Assembly: GCA_020725525.1 (NCBI GenBank)
Contig: DYEX01000127.1
Location: 62,001-126,000, forward strand
Direction of reading: 5' to 3'
Source: Desulfovirgula sp.
Lineage (GTDB): Bacteria > Bacillota > Desulfotomaculia > Desulfotomaculales > Desulfovirgulaceae
Length of the DNA stretch: 64,000 bases
A model generated the notes under the pieces. That model saw nothing but the letters and a program-made list of their open reading frames with translations. It was not told the origin of the DNA and searched no databases. The position numbers and the translations under genes are program-made. This document shows positions 8,419-15,640 of this stretch, piece after piece (the first letter of the stretch is position 1; every line of letters begins with the position of its first letter).

Positions 8419-8479
8419 TCCGGTAAACGGGGCGGGAGTGTCGTGGGGCTATCTGCAGGCCCCGTCGCCCTTTACCGGA
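8419..8479 (+). promoter_or_regulatory. Long structured leader before the ParM-partner gene
   Basis: A nine-pair stem TCCGGTAAA/TTTACCGGA encloses GGGCG/CGCCC and an apical GGGGC/GCCCC hairpin. The stem ends at the AAAGGAGG ribosome site of the next gene. It could be a translational control hairpin or, as DNA, a centromere-like site for the partner protein. Both readings are inference. Confidence 0.5.
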
Positions 8480-8493
8480 AAGGAGGACTGAAG

Positions 8494-8766
8494 TTGGGGC
8501 GTAAAGGCCGAAAACGACTGGAGTTGTGGTTGCCGGACAGTCATTTCATCTGGGGGCTGCCGAAAGGGAGCCGGGCTACTTTTGCAGTGTCCTGCCTGGA
8601 CCTGGCACCCGTGCTGTCCCGCCTGGAAGAGCGTTTGGCCGCCATAGAGGAAGCCTTAACCCGGCTGGAGGAAGCGGTGCGTGCTGGCCCGGCCAATACT
8701 GGCCCGCAGGAAAAAGAGACCGCCACCATACCCGACCCGGACGGCTTTCTGGCGGCGTTCGAGTAG
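8494..8766 (+). CDS. Small coiled-coil protein, possible ParR-like partner
   Basis: The TTG start at 8494 lies behind AAAGGAGGACTGAAG. The 90-residue product has a basic N-terminus (GRKGRKRLELWL), then a heptad-type helix (LSRLEERLAAIEEALTRLEEAV) and an acidic tail. Position directly after a ParM-type gene, small size and basic start fit a ParR-like DNA adaptor. Similarity to known ParR families cannot be shown here. Confidence 0.5.
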   Translation: MGRKGRKRLELWLPDSHFIWGLPKGSRATFAVSCLDLAPVLSRLEERLAAIEEALTRLEEAVRAGPANTGPQEKETATIPDPDGFLAAFE

Positions 8767-8812
8767 GCTTGCGCCGGGCAGGGGCGCGGTGGTACCATTG
8801 TTCCTAACCGGG

Positions 8813-8842
8813 TCTAGAGGTGCAAAATTTTGCACATCTAGA
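8813..8842. repeat. 30-bp palindrome
   Basis: A perfect 16-bp palindrome GTGCAAAATTTTGCAC is flanked on each side, one base away, by TCTAGA. Only one base pair of the whole 30 is mismatched. It precedes a run of membrane-protein genes and is a good operator candidate. Confidence 0.7.
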
Positions 8843-8863
8843 CGCAAAGGTGGTGATAATGGC

Positions 8864-9136
8864 TTGAAGCCCGAGAGGCGCGAAATTGCCCTGGCGTCCA
8901 TATTGGGGTTGTTAGCCGGACCGTGCTACCTGGTCGCGGGGCCGGAGAGGTTTTTAACGTGGTACGCCGTGATTCTATACGGGGGGATTTTCTCTACGGC
9001 GCACTGGTTGAAGGAGATAAAGCCGTCCCGCTCCGTGCTGTTCACCTGGCTGGCCTGGCCGGCAATGATGATGGCGGGGGCGGCGGCGAGCATGGTTGTC
9101 TGTCTGTTTATCCAAAAATTTTTCTTGAGGGGGTAA
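8864..9136 (+). CDS. Small membrane protein, 90 aa
   Basis: The TTG at 8864 lies eight bases after AGGTGGTG. Three hydrophobic segments are visible (about residues 8-25, 33-50 and 58-83). No family is recognised. It starts a run of membrane genes that leads to the VirD4-like coupling protein, so a role in the transfer apparatus is plausible. Confidence 0.6.
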   Translation: MKPERREIALASILGLLAGPCYLVAGPERFLTWYAVILYGGIFSTAHWLKEIKPSRSVLFTWLAWPAMMMAGAAASMVVCLFIQKFFLRG

Positions 9137-9142
9137 AGGAAA

Positions 9143-9508
9143 ATGCCGTTCGATATGAGTTTTGTTTACGACCTGCAGAATGCCATATTCCAGTTTGAAA
9201 AGATTGCCATCGGTCTACCCGTGTTAATCATTGCTGTTTCCCTGACCCGGATGATTCTATGGGCTTTGCTCACGCCGGTTTTCGGCAGGATGGCCGGACT
9301 GATTTCCGGTATGTGCATGTGGGCGTTTGCCGCTCTGCTTTTAGCCAGACCGGACCTGGGGATGGCGGCGTTAAACTACTCTTACGCCGTGGCGTCGCGG
9401 TTCATCGGTGCTGGCCTGCCGGGTGTCCCTGATATGGGCGGGTTAGGCGGGCTGGAGGATGCAGTGAACGACGCTGTGAATCAGATTCGCGGCGCTTTTC
9501 CGTTTTAA
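9143..9508 (+). CDS. Membrane protein, 121 aa
   Basis: The ATG is preceded by AGGGGGTAAAGG. Two strong membrane helices occupy about residues 20-45 and 48-70. A glycine-rich C-terminal tail with an amphipathic end follows. Size and topology resemble small inner-membrane parts of type IV secretion systems (VirB3 or VirB2 class), but sequence identity with them is not evident. Confidence 0.55.
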   Translation: MPFDMSFVYDLQNAIFQFEKIAIGLPVLIIAVSLTRMILWALLTPVFGRMAGLISGMCMWAFAALLLARPDLGMAALNYSYAVASRFIGAGLPGVPDMGGLGGLEDAVNDAVNQIRGAFPF

Positions 9509-9509
9509 G

Positions 9510-9536
9510 ACCGGCATTATGGCCGGTTTTTATTTA
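9510..9536 (+). terminator. Intrinsic terminator
   Basis: The stem ACCGGC/GCCGGT is followed by TTTTTATTT, directly before the HU gene's ribosome site. Confidence 0.75.
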
Positions 9537-9556
9537 GAAAGGGGGTGAAAACAGCC

Positions 9557-9829
9557 ATGACCAAAGCGGACCTGATTAAAGCCGTGGCCGAAAAGGCCGT
9601 CATGAAGCAGAAGGACGCGGCCCGCGCGGTGGACGCACTGCTGGAAGCGGTGCAGGAAGCCGTGGCCAGGGGTGAGGAAGTCCGCATCCCAGGCTTTGGG
9701 GCATTCGTGGTGAAGGAGCGGGCCGAGCGCCAGGGCCGGGACGTCCGCACCGGAGAAACTATCACTATCCCGCCCCGGAAAGTGGTAGCTTTCAGGGCAG
9801 GTAAAGAGTTAAAGGAAGCGGTGAACTAA
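9557..9829 (+). CDS. HU-family DNA-binding protein
   Basis: The ATG at 9557 gives the canonical HU start MTKADLIKAVAEKA. The 90 residues match the family length. The conserved IPGFGAFVV turn and the RNPRTGE-like arm (RDVRTGETITIPPRK) are both present. HU dimers bend and compact DNA and assist replication and recombination. This is the second HU-like gene in the element, placed close to a candidate transfer or replication region. Confidence 0.9.
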   Translation: MTKADLIKAVAEKAVMKQKDAARAVDALLEAVQEAVARGEEVRIPGFGAFVVKERAERQGRDVRTGETITIPPRKVVAFRAGKELKEAVN

Positions 9830-9837
9830 CCAGCACA

Positions 9838-9876
9838 CCGGCAGCCTGTTCCAGGTTGCCGGTTTTCCTTTTTTAT
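9838..9876 (+). terminator. Intrinsic terminator
   Basis: The stem CCGGCA-CCT/AGG-TGCCGG is followed by TTTTCCTTTTTT after the HU gene. Confidence 0.85.
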
Positions 9877-9879
9877 ACA

Positions 9880-10120
9880 GGACTCCCCCTCCGCTCCGCT
9901 CCGGCGTCTTACAAAATATCCCCATAAAGTAGAACAGATGTAATACACCTGTCCGGCCCAGCCGCTTGGCTGTCTGGGGTGTCTTACACGCCTTATTTTT
10001 ACAAAATCGGTGCTGTGGGGGCCTGCGCCGCGCCTGTAATGGTACGTCTTACACCAGGCCCTGGGGCCGGGCGCGTGCCGGGGGCCAGGCAGGTCCAGGA
10101 AAAATCCGGGAGGTGATACC
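9880..10120. other. Repeat-bearing intergenic region before the RHH gene
   Basis: The octamer GTCTTACA occurs three times (9906, 9981, 10046). TTACAAAAT occurs twice (9909 and 9999), and a related GTAATACA lies near 9939. Repeats in a gap beside a ribbon-helix-helix gene are typical of operators, transfer origins or iteron origins. I cannot tell which applies here. Confidence 0.4.
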
Positions 10121-10122
10121 TT

Positions 10123-10416
10123 ATGAAAAAGACCGAAGTGGTTTCCTACCGGCTGCCTGCGGGTTTACCGGCCCGGCTGCGCCAGCGGGCCAGGGAGGAA
10201 GGGCGGACAATAACGCAGGTACTGGCCGACGCCATAGAGCTGTACCTGGCCGTGGGCGGCCGGGAGGGGGTCCTGGCCGAAGCCAGGGCCGCGAAGGACT
10301 ACGCTTACCTGGCCGCCGCCCTGGTTGCTTGGCCGAAGAAGCCGAAAGAGCAGGGCATAGACGACTTTCTGGCCGAAATTTCCCGGCAGGTGCTGGGCAG
10401 GGGACCGGGTGAGTGA
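10123..10416 (+). CDS. Ribbon-helix-helix (CopG/Arc-type) protein
   Basis: Residues 3-45 fit the RHH fold: a short strand EVVSYRLPAGL, then two helices LPARLRQRAREEG and TITQVLADAIELYL. Such proteins act as autorepressors or as relaxosome accessory factors on mobile elements. The C-terminal half is helical and unrecognised. The repeat-containing gap just upstream is the likely binding region. The ATG follows GGGAGGTGA. Confidence 0.65.
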   Translation: MKKTEVVSYRLPAGLPARLRQRAREEGRTITQVLADAIELYLAVGGREGVLAEARAAKDYAYLAAALVAWPKKPKEQGIDDFLAEISRQVLGRGPGE

Positions 10417-10419
10417 AAA

Positions 10420-10884
10420 ATGCCTTCCCGTGAAGAGAGCAAGAAATGGAAGGTGGTGGCCTTCCCGCTTTACAGCGAAAGGAAAGTACTGCGGCTTTTG
10501 AACAGGATTAAGCCGCTCCGCGACGTTCGGGGTGAGATTTCCCCGGCGCAGTGGTGGGCCGGGGGGCACTTCACCCACCCGGCCAGGCCGAAGGTGGTCG
10601 TCCTGGTGCTCAAACCGGGGAAGCCGGTAAACCTTGAAAGGCTGGTATTCAGGGCGGCGGGGGTCCTGGCGGAAAACTCGGGCAAAACCCTGGACTGGGC
10701 CTGGGGCGAACGCGGGGGCAGGGTGTACCTGGTGGTCAAGACGCTGGCGAAGGACAGGGAGACCGGGAGGAACGTGTTATTCAGGCTGGGCAGAAAGACT
10801 CTAGGGGAGCTGGTGGATCTGGTGCCGGGAAAGCCCCGGGGGAGAGAGCGGGAGTTGAGGGGACGGGAAAGGGAAAGGAGGTGA
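10420..10884 (+). CDS. Hypothetical basic protein, 154 aa
   Basis: No family is recognised. The protein mixes alpha and beta sequence with a very basic, arginine-rich tail (RGRERELRGRERERR), which suggests nucleic-acid contact. It starts three bases after the RHH gene and is likely part of the same transcript leading to the coupling protein. Confidence 0.55.
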   Translation: MPSREESKKWKVVAFPLYSERKVLRLLNRIKPLRDVRGEISPAQWWAGGHFTHPARPKVVVLVLKPGKPVNLERLVFRAAGVLAENSGKTLDWAWGERGGRVYLVVKTLAKDRETGRNVLFRLGRKTLGELVDLVPGKPRGRERELRGRERERR

Positions 10885-10891
10885 CGCGGCA

Positions 10892-11122
10892 GTGCGCGAG
10901 AGAGCGGTAAAAATTTTCGTCGGCCCGCCGGAAGATGTGGAGCGCCGGGCCAACGAGTTCCTGGCGGAGGAAGCGGTGGCCCTGGCCGACCGGGTGACTA
11001 TCAACCACTGGGGTACCGACCCGGTGTCCCTGGTCGTTTACGTAGAACGCGACCCGGATGGTCCGGGAATAGAGGCGTACTACAGGAGGGTGGTGGAAGC
11101 CATTCGCCGGGGAGCTAACTAA
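10892..11122 (+). CDS. Hypothetical protein, 76 aa
   Basis: The GTG lies behind AAAGGAGGTGA. The product is a small alpha/beta protein with no recognised motif. It sits between the RHH/basic-protein pair and the VirD4-like gene. Confidence 0.55.
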   Translation: MRERAVKIFVGPPEDVERRANEFLAEEAVALADRVTINHWGTDPVSLVVYVERDPDGPGIEAYYRRVVEAIRRGAN

Positions 11123-11142
11123 TCGGAAGGAGGGACGGTTGC

Positions 11143-13158
11143 ATGAGCAAATGCATGAGCAAAGCAAAACTTGCGACCTTCGCCGCCCTGGGGCTGGCGG
11201 GCATAGCCCTGGTCGCGGCGCTCCCGGTGGGCGTGCTGGTGGCGGCGGCGGCTTTCGGCGCGTCCCGGTACACCCGCCGGGCGGCGGCCGCCCTGTTCCC
11301 CCTGGCCCTGGGGGTGGGGGTGGCGCTGGCGTTCTGGTGCGCGGCCGATTTGATGGGCACTTTAAAGCATTTAGGGGAAGCTAAACCTGCCGTGCCCCTG
11401 GACGTGGCCGGGTGGCTGACGATGGACCGGTTGGACCCGGCCAACCGGGCGGCCAGGGCCGGGCTGGTCCTGGGCGCGCTGGGCGGGGTAGTACTGGCCC
11501 TGGCCCGGGGGCGGGGCGGAGAATTGCACGACGAGCGGCACGTCCACGGCCTGCGGGTGGCCGATAACGCGGCCAAGGGGACCAGGCGGTGGGCGGGTGA
11601 CCGGGACATAGCCCACATCTGCGAGTTTGGCCCGCCCAGGATGGGAGATAAGTTTGGCGGCGGCATAGTCCTGGGCAGGCTGAAGGGCCGGATCGTCCGG
11701 GCGCAGCCCAGCTTGAAGGGGAAACCGCCTTTGCCGGGTCACGCGATGGTGGTAGCCGGGACGGGTGCGGGCAAGACGTACTCATTCGTTATCCCAAACA
11801 CTGTCGCGGCGGCCTGCACGGGGGAAAGTATAGTGGTGACCGACCCCAAGGGGGAGCTGACCTGCCTTTTAGCGCCGTGGCTGAAGAGCTTAAAGTATGA
11901 CGTGTATATCTTCAACCTGTCCCACCCTGAGTACGGCGACCGGTGGAACCCGGTACTGGAGTGCAGGGACAACGAGGAAGTGACGGCCTTCGCCACGGCG
12001 ATAGTCCACAACGCGGCCAAGGACAGCAGCGGGTATTTCGTCATGAAGGAGATTCAGTTACTCAAAGCGCTGGTCTACCTGCTGCGGGCCGACTTCCCGC
12101 CGGAACAGGCGCATTTAAGGAGTGTGCTTTCTCTCCTGGCCTGGCCGGTGGAGGCGCTGGACGAAAGGTTCCAGAACGCATACCGGGTCGGGCGGCTGCC
12201 CAGGGAGGGGTTGGAAGAATGGCGCGGTGCGGTGTCCAGCAACATCGACAACGCCATTTCCGGCCTGACGGCCAAACTGGGCGTGATCCGGGCCGAACCG
12301 GTGGCGAAGCTCCTGACCGGGATGCCGGGGGACATGATTGACCTGTCGGCCCTGGGCCGCAAGAAAGCGGCGCTGTTCTGCGTGTTACCGGTGAACAGCG
12401 GCCACCTGAAGCCGGTGCTGGCGACGTTCTACTATTTCTTCTTCCGGCGCCTGTACGGCCTGGCGGCGGAGAACGGCGGGAGGCTCCCCACCCCGACCCG
12501 CTTCCTGTTGGACGAGTTCGCCAACATCGGTCAGGTGCCGGGGTTTACGGAGACCATCTCCACTGCCAGGAGCCTGGGGATACAGGTACAGTTTATACTC
12601 CAGAGCCTGAAGCAGCTGGCGGACGTGTACGGGGCGAACGAGCTGGAAGTCATCACGGGCAACTGTCCGGTAAGGCTGTTCCTGGGCGGGGACGACCGGG
12701 CGACTACCACGTACTTCTCCCAGCAGCTGGGGGAAGCGGCGGTTTACAGCGTGAACGAATCCAGGGACGTGACCATGCCTTGGGACCGGCTGGACGTTGC
12801 GAAGCGCCGGGAGACAATAACCCGCCGGGCCTTAATGGAGCCTGAAGAGCTGGCAGGGATGGACTCCATGGCGGCGGTGTGTCTGCTGCGCTGGTGCCTG
12901 CCCCTGTACCTGACCAAATTGGGCTGGGAGGAACTGCCGCAGGCGAAGGAGATAAAGGAGCTGGCGGTCCTCACGCTGGCGGACGTGGCCCCGAAAAAAG
13001 ACTTCCGGCTTGAGCTGCCGGAGATGCCGGAAATAACCGAAGAACCGCCCAAGGAAAGGGATAGGAAGCGCGGGAGCGAAAAGAAGCCGAAGAAAAAAGA
13101 TGACGACGGCGAAGGCAGCGGGGACTGGTTAGACGAGTTATTCGGCCCGGCCCAATAA
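11143..13158 (+). CDS. VirD4/TraG-type coupling ATPase (T4CP)
   Basis: Two to three membrane helices occupy residues 1-75 and 100-125. The ATPase domain has Walker A VAGTGAGKTYSFVIPN (about residue 205), the TraG-type VVTDPKGEL and Walker B RFLLDEFANIG (about residue 455). The tail is highly charged and lysine-rich. Coupling proteins bring the relaxase-DNA complex to the secretion channel at the inner membrane. Length (671 aa) is typical. No VirB4 or relaxase is visible in this window, so the rest of the machine must lie elsewhere or be divergent. Confidence 0.9.
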   Translation: MSKCMSKAKLATFAALGLAGIALVAALPVGVLVAAAAFGASRYTRRAAAALFPLALGVGVALAFWCAADLMGTLKHLGEAKPAVPLDVAGWLTMDRLDPANRAARAGLVLGALGGVVLALARGRGGELHDERHVHGLRVADNAAKGTRRWAGDRDIAHICEFGPPRMGDKFGGGIVLGRLKGRIVRAQPSLKGKPPLPGHAMVVAGTGAGKTYSFVIPNTVAAACTGESIVVTDPKGELTCLLAPWLKSLKYDVYIFNLSHPEYGDRWNPVLECRDNEEVTAFATAIVHNAAKDSSGYFVMKEIQLLKALVYLLRADFPPEQAHLRSVLSLLAWPVEALDERFQNAYRVGRLPREGLEEWRGAVSSNIDNAISGLTAKLGVIRAEPVAKLLTGMPGDMIDLSALGRKKAALFCVLPVNSGHLKPVLATFYYFFFRRLYGLAAENGGRLPTPTRFLLDEFANIGQVPGFTETISTARSLGIQVQFILQSLKQLADVYGANELEVITGNCPVRLFLGGDDRATTTYFSQQLGEAAVYSVNESRDVTMPWDRLDVAKRRETITRRALMEPEELAGMDSMAAVCLLRWCLPLYLTKLGWEELPQAKEIKELAVLTLADVAPKKDFRLELPEMPEITEEPPKERDRKRGSEKKPKKKDDDGEGSGDWLDELFGPAQ

Positions 13159-13178
13159 AGGGTCGGGCGTTCTTTTTT
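13145..13178 (+). terminator. Intrinsic terminator
   Basis: A nine-pair stem (GCCCGGCCC with GGGTCGGGC) overlaps the stop codon of the coupling-protein gene and is followed by TTCTTTTTTT. Confidence 0.85.
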
Positions 13179-13194
13179 TAAAAAACTGGCGGGG

Positions 13195-13214
13195 TCAGTC
13201 AGCTAGCTGACTGA
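13195..13214. repeat. Perfect 20-bp palindrome
   Basis: TCAGTCAGCTAGCTGACTGA is a perfect palindrome lying between the terminator and the next ribosome site. It is an operator candidate for the downstream pair of genes. Confidence 0.7.
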
Positions 13215-13247
13215 TTACTGGAATTTTTAAAAAGGGGTGATTTATAC

Positions 13248-13823
13248 GTGACCGGTTCGACGCACTTCGCGGCTGGGGCCGCCCTGGGCGCGGCGGTGGG
13301 CGCTTTAACCGGACAGCCCGTTGCCGGGACCGTGCTGGGCGGCGTGGCCGGTCTGCTGGCCGACATAGACCACCCCGGCTCGAAACTGGGCCGGAAAATC
13401 CGCCCGCTGGCGGTTGTGCTGGAGGAAAGATGGGGCCACCGGGACAGCCCCACGCACACGGTGATGTTCTGCCTGCCCGCCGGTCTGTTTTTGGGTATGC
13501 TGGCGGGGCTTTTTCTAGGTACTCCAATGCTGGCGATTTCCGGCGTCCTGGGGGCGGTGTCGCATTTAATCCTGGACGCCATGACGAAATCCGGGGTGAG
13601 GCCGTTCCGGGTGTGGCTGCCGAAACTTCCCCTGCCCGGCTTCCTGCCGGAACAGGCGAAGGGGCGGCTGGAGCGGTGGAACTCCTGGGCCGCTGAGGTG
13701 GAAAAACGAACTGGGAAACGACACTACAAAGGGGAGGTGGTGACCGGGCAGGACTACAGGGAGCATATCATTGCAGCGTTTTCCTGGGTGGTTGTAGCCT
13801 TAGTGATAACTATTAGTAAGTAG
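13248..13823 (+). CDS. YdjM/DUF457-type membrane metal-dependent hydrolase
   Basis: The GTG follows AAAAGGGGTGA. Conserved metal-site motifs are visible: THFAAG at the start, LLADIDHPGSKLG near residue 40, HRDSPTHT near residue 65 and SHLILDAMT near residue 105. Several glycine-rich membrane helices surround them. Proteins of this family sit in the membrane and are annotated as putative hydrolases of unknown substrate. The C-terminal third is more hydrophilic and ends in another membrane segment. Confidence 0.75.
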   Translation: MTGSTHFAAGAALGAAVGALTGQPVAGTVLGGVAGLLADIDHPGSKLGRKIRPLAVVLEERWGHRDSPTHTVMFCLPAGLFLGMLAGLFLGTPMLAISGVLGAVSHLILDAMTKSGVRPFRVWLPKLPLPGFLPEQAKGRLERWNSWAAEVEKRTGKRHYKGEVVTGQDYREHIIAAFSWVVVALVITISK

Positions 13824-13841
13824 AAAGGGGAGAAACAATTC

Positions 13842-14669
13842 ATGAGTGCATTCATTCCGAAACCCGAAGGTTATGAAGTTGTGGCTGACCGTTGGGAGTA
13901 CCTTTATTTCGCTAAGGAGCGCGGCGTCCCGGTTGAAGCGGCGGTAGAGAAAGTTACCTGGCCGGAGAACCTGGACACGGCAGTTTGGGAGCTGGACCTG
14001 GGCGGCGGCATTAAAGGCGTGGTGCCCGCCTCTGAGACCGGCCTGGCTGACGTTTCCCTTATGCCCCGCTTCGTGGGCCAAAAAGTCCTGGTCAAAATCA
14101 GGGGGCTGGACAGGGAGAACGGCGTGGCGGCCTGCTCCAGGAGGGAGGCCATCGCGGATGCCCAGGAGAGGTTGTTCCGGGCGCTGAAGCCGGAGCAGGT
14201 TATTGACGTGGTGGTGAAGGCCGTACTGCCGCCGGACCCGGCGAACAATAAGCCCGCCTCCCTGGTGGTTGACGCGGGCGGGGGTATCCTGGTGGAAGTG
14301 CCCCGGAAGCTGGCCACCCGGAGCAGGGCGCACCGGCTGAATGAGCTGTTCCGGCCCGGCCAGGCGGTGAAGGCGAAGGTGATCCATGTGGACCCGCAGG
14401 CGGGTGCAATAAGGCTGTCGCTGGTGGACGCTGAACCCGACCCGTGGGATGGTTTAGTGTACAAGCGGGGGGACGTGGTGGCCGGTACCGTGGTGGGCCA
14501 GGCGGAGAAGGTGGTGTTCCTGGAGGTAAAACCCGGCGTGGTGGGTATAGCCCCGCCGCCCCTTAGAGGTGTGCTCCGCCGGGGGGACAGGGTGGCGGCT
14601 GTGGTCACCAGTTTCGACCGGGAGAAGAAAAAGCTGCACCTGCGGCTGCGGGGCGGCAGGCTGGCGTAA
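13842..14669 (+). CDS. S1-like RNA-binding repeat protein
   Basis: At least two S1/OB-type modules are visible: roughly residues 30-95 (GIKGVVPASETG...VGQKVLVKIRGLDREN) and residues 195-275 (YKRGDVVAGTV...GDRVAAVVTSFDREKKKLHL), with a third related stretch between them. This is the repeat pattern of S1 RNA-binding domains such as those of RpsA. An element-borne S1-like protein next to many structured leaders could act on RNA, but that link is inference. The ATG follows GAAAGGGGAG. Confidence 0.65.
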   Translation: MSAFIPKPEGYEVVADRWEYLYFAKERGVPVEAAVEKVTWPENLDTAVWELDLGGGIKGVVPASETGLADVSLMPRFVGQKVLVKIRGLDRENGVAACSRREAIADAQERLFRALKPEQVIDVVVKAVLPPDPANNKPASLVVDAGGGILVEVPRKLATRSRAHRLNELFRPGQAVKAKVIHVDPQAGAIRLSLVDAEPDPWDGLVYKRGDVVAGTVVGQAEKVVFLEVKPGVVGIAPPPLRGVLRRGDRVAAVVTSFDREKKKLHLRLRGGRLA

Positions 14670-14674
14670 ATAAC

Positions 14675-14706
14675 GTCCGGCTGAAAAGGCCGGACTTTTT
14701 CTTTTT
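14675..14706 (+). terminator. Intrinsic terminator
   Basis: The stem GTCCGGC/GCCGGAC with loop TGAAAAG is followed by TTTTTCTTTTT. Nearly the same hairpin recurs at 19922. Confidence 0.85.
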
Positions 14707-14792
14707 GTAGTGGCCAGTTTTTCCGGCGGGAAGGAGGGGTGTAATCAAGCCGGGTGGCTCCGGAAAAGTTTTCGGAAGGAGGTGGAAGGGCA

Positions 14793-15131
14793 ATGCAAAA
14801 AGCAGTGGCCGTACTTCTCGCGCTCATGGTCCTCGCCCTGGTTGCGGTTCCCGCTTTCGCCACGGAGACCAACGCACAGGCTTCGCCCCCGGTGGTTACC
14901 ACCGCGCCGCAGCAGACCGATACCGGCGGCTTCCTGCAGGGCCTGCAGGAGCGGCTGACCGCGATAGGCAGCGCCCTGGTGGTTGTAATGCTGATAGTGG
15001 CGGGTATAGTCTTTATGGTGGCAAAAGAGACGGGCAAGAAGCTGCTCATTGCCGTGGCGGTGGGTGCCGTGATAATTCTGGGCGGCTGGCAGTTAGTGGT
15101 GATGCTTATCCGCGACCTGCTGGGCCGCTAA
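14793..15131 (+). CDS. VirB2/TrbC-like pilin
   Basis: The ATG at 14793 lies behind GGAAGGAGGTGGAAGG, so I prefer it over the upstream ORF start. A signal peptide (residues 1-24, ending VPAFA) is followed by a short polar stretch and two membrane helices (about 53-72 and 80-102). Signal peptide plus two helices in ~110 residues is the usual build of conjugative pilins. It is likely the pilus subunit or channel lining of this element. Confidence 0.6.
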   Translation: MQKAVAVLLALMVLALVAVPAFATETNAQASPPVVTTAPQQTDTGGFLQGLQERLTAIGSALVVVMLIVAGIVFMVAKETGKKLLIAVAVGAVIILGGWQLVVMLIRDLLGR

Positions 15132-15138
15132 CTTACCC

Positions 15139-15165
15139 GCCGGGCCGGGTTTTTCCCGGCCCGGC
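15139..15165 (+). repeat. Stable hairpin between pilin and next gene
   Basis: An eleven-pair stem (GCCGGGCCGGG with CCCGGCCCGGC) and T5 loop has no T-run after it. It may stabilise mRNA or cap the pilin message rather than terminate. Confidence 0.6.
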
Positions 15166-15196
15166 AGAACCACAAAAAAAGGAGAGTGGCTGGAAG

Positions 15197-15619
15197 ATGA
15201 GGACTGAAACGGAGATTGGAGCGGTACAGGAACAGCGGCGGGAGCTGGCGGAAACGCCGGGGCCGCCGAAGAAGGGGTTGGGCGGGCTGGTCGGCCTGGG
15301 GGCGGCGCTCCTGCTGGCCCTGGTCCTTATTTTCGGCGTGATACAGGGGCAGTCAACCCCGGCGCTGAAGTCCAGCATACAGGCGTCCGGGGGTAGACTA
15401 ATCGTCACAGTGACGGACGCCAGCGGCACCAGGACGTACCAGGCTCCTTGTGTTTTCCCAGGCCCCAGAAACGGCACTATAACTGTTAGCACGCCGGACC
15501 CCGGACCCGTGAGCTACCGGGGAGAAATCTCCATCGGCAGGCACCGGGTCAGCGGTACGGTCACGCCGGGATCCCCGGTGACGTACCGTACCGATGACCG
15601 GGGCGACCTGGCGCAGTAG
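15197..15619 (+). CDS. Single-pass membrane protein, 140 aa
   Basis: A cytoplasmic N-terminus of about 30 residues is followed by one membrane helix (LGAALLLALVLIFGVIQG). A beta-rich outer part (residues 55-140) comes after it. It lies in the transfer-apparatus run; a VirB8-like bitopic role is conceivable but unproven. Confidence 0.6.
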   Translation: MRTETEIGAVQEQRRELAETPGPPKKGLGGLVGLGAALLLALVLIFGVIQGQSTPALKSSIQASGGRLIVTVTDASGTRTYQAPCVFPGPRNGTITVSTPDPGPVSYRGEISIGRHRVSGTVTPGSPVTYRTDDRGDLAQ

Positions 15620-15640
15620 CAAGTAAAGGAGGGAGCGTCA

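Noticed and set aside
14710-14958. Plus-strand ORF of 82 aa overlapping the pilin gene
   Set aside because: It is out of frame with the signal-peptide-bearing pilin; composition is Arg/Pro/Ser-rich shadow sequence.
13904-15049. Long minus-strand ORF of 381 aa
   Set aside because: It lies opposite the S1-like and pilin genes, is Ser/Thr/Pro/Arg-rich and has no ribosome site. It is a high-GC antisense shadow.
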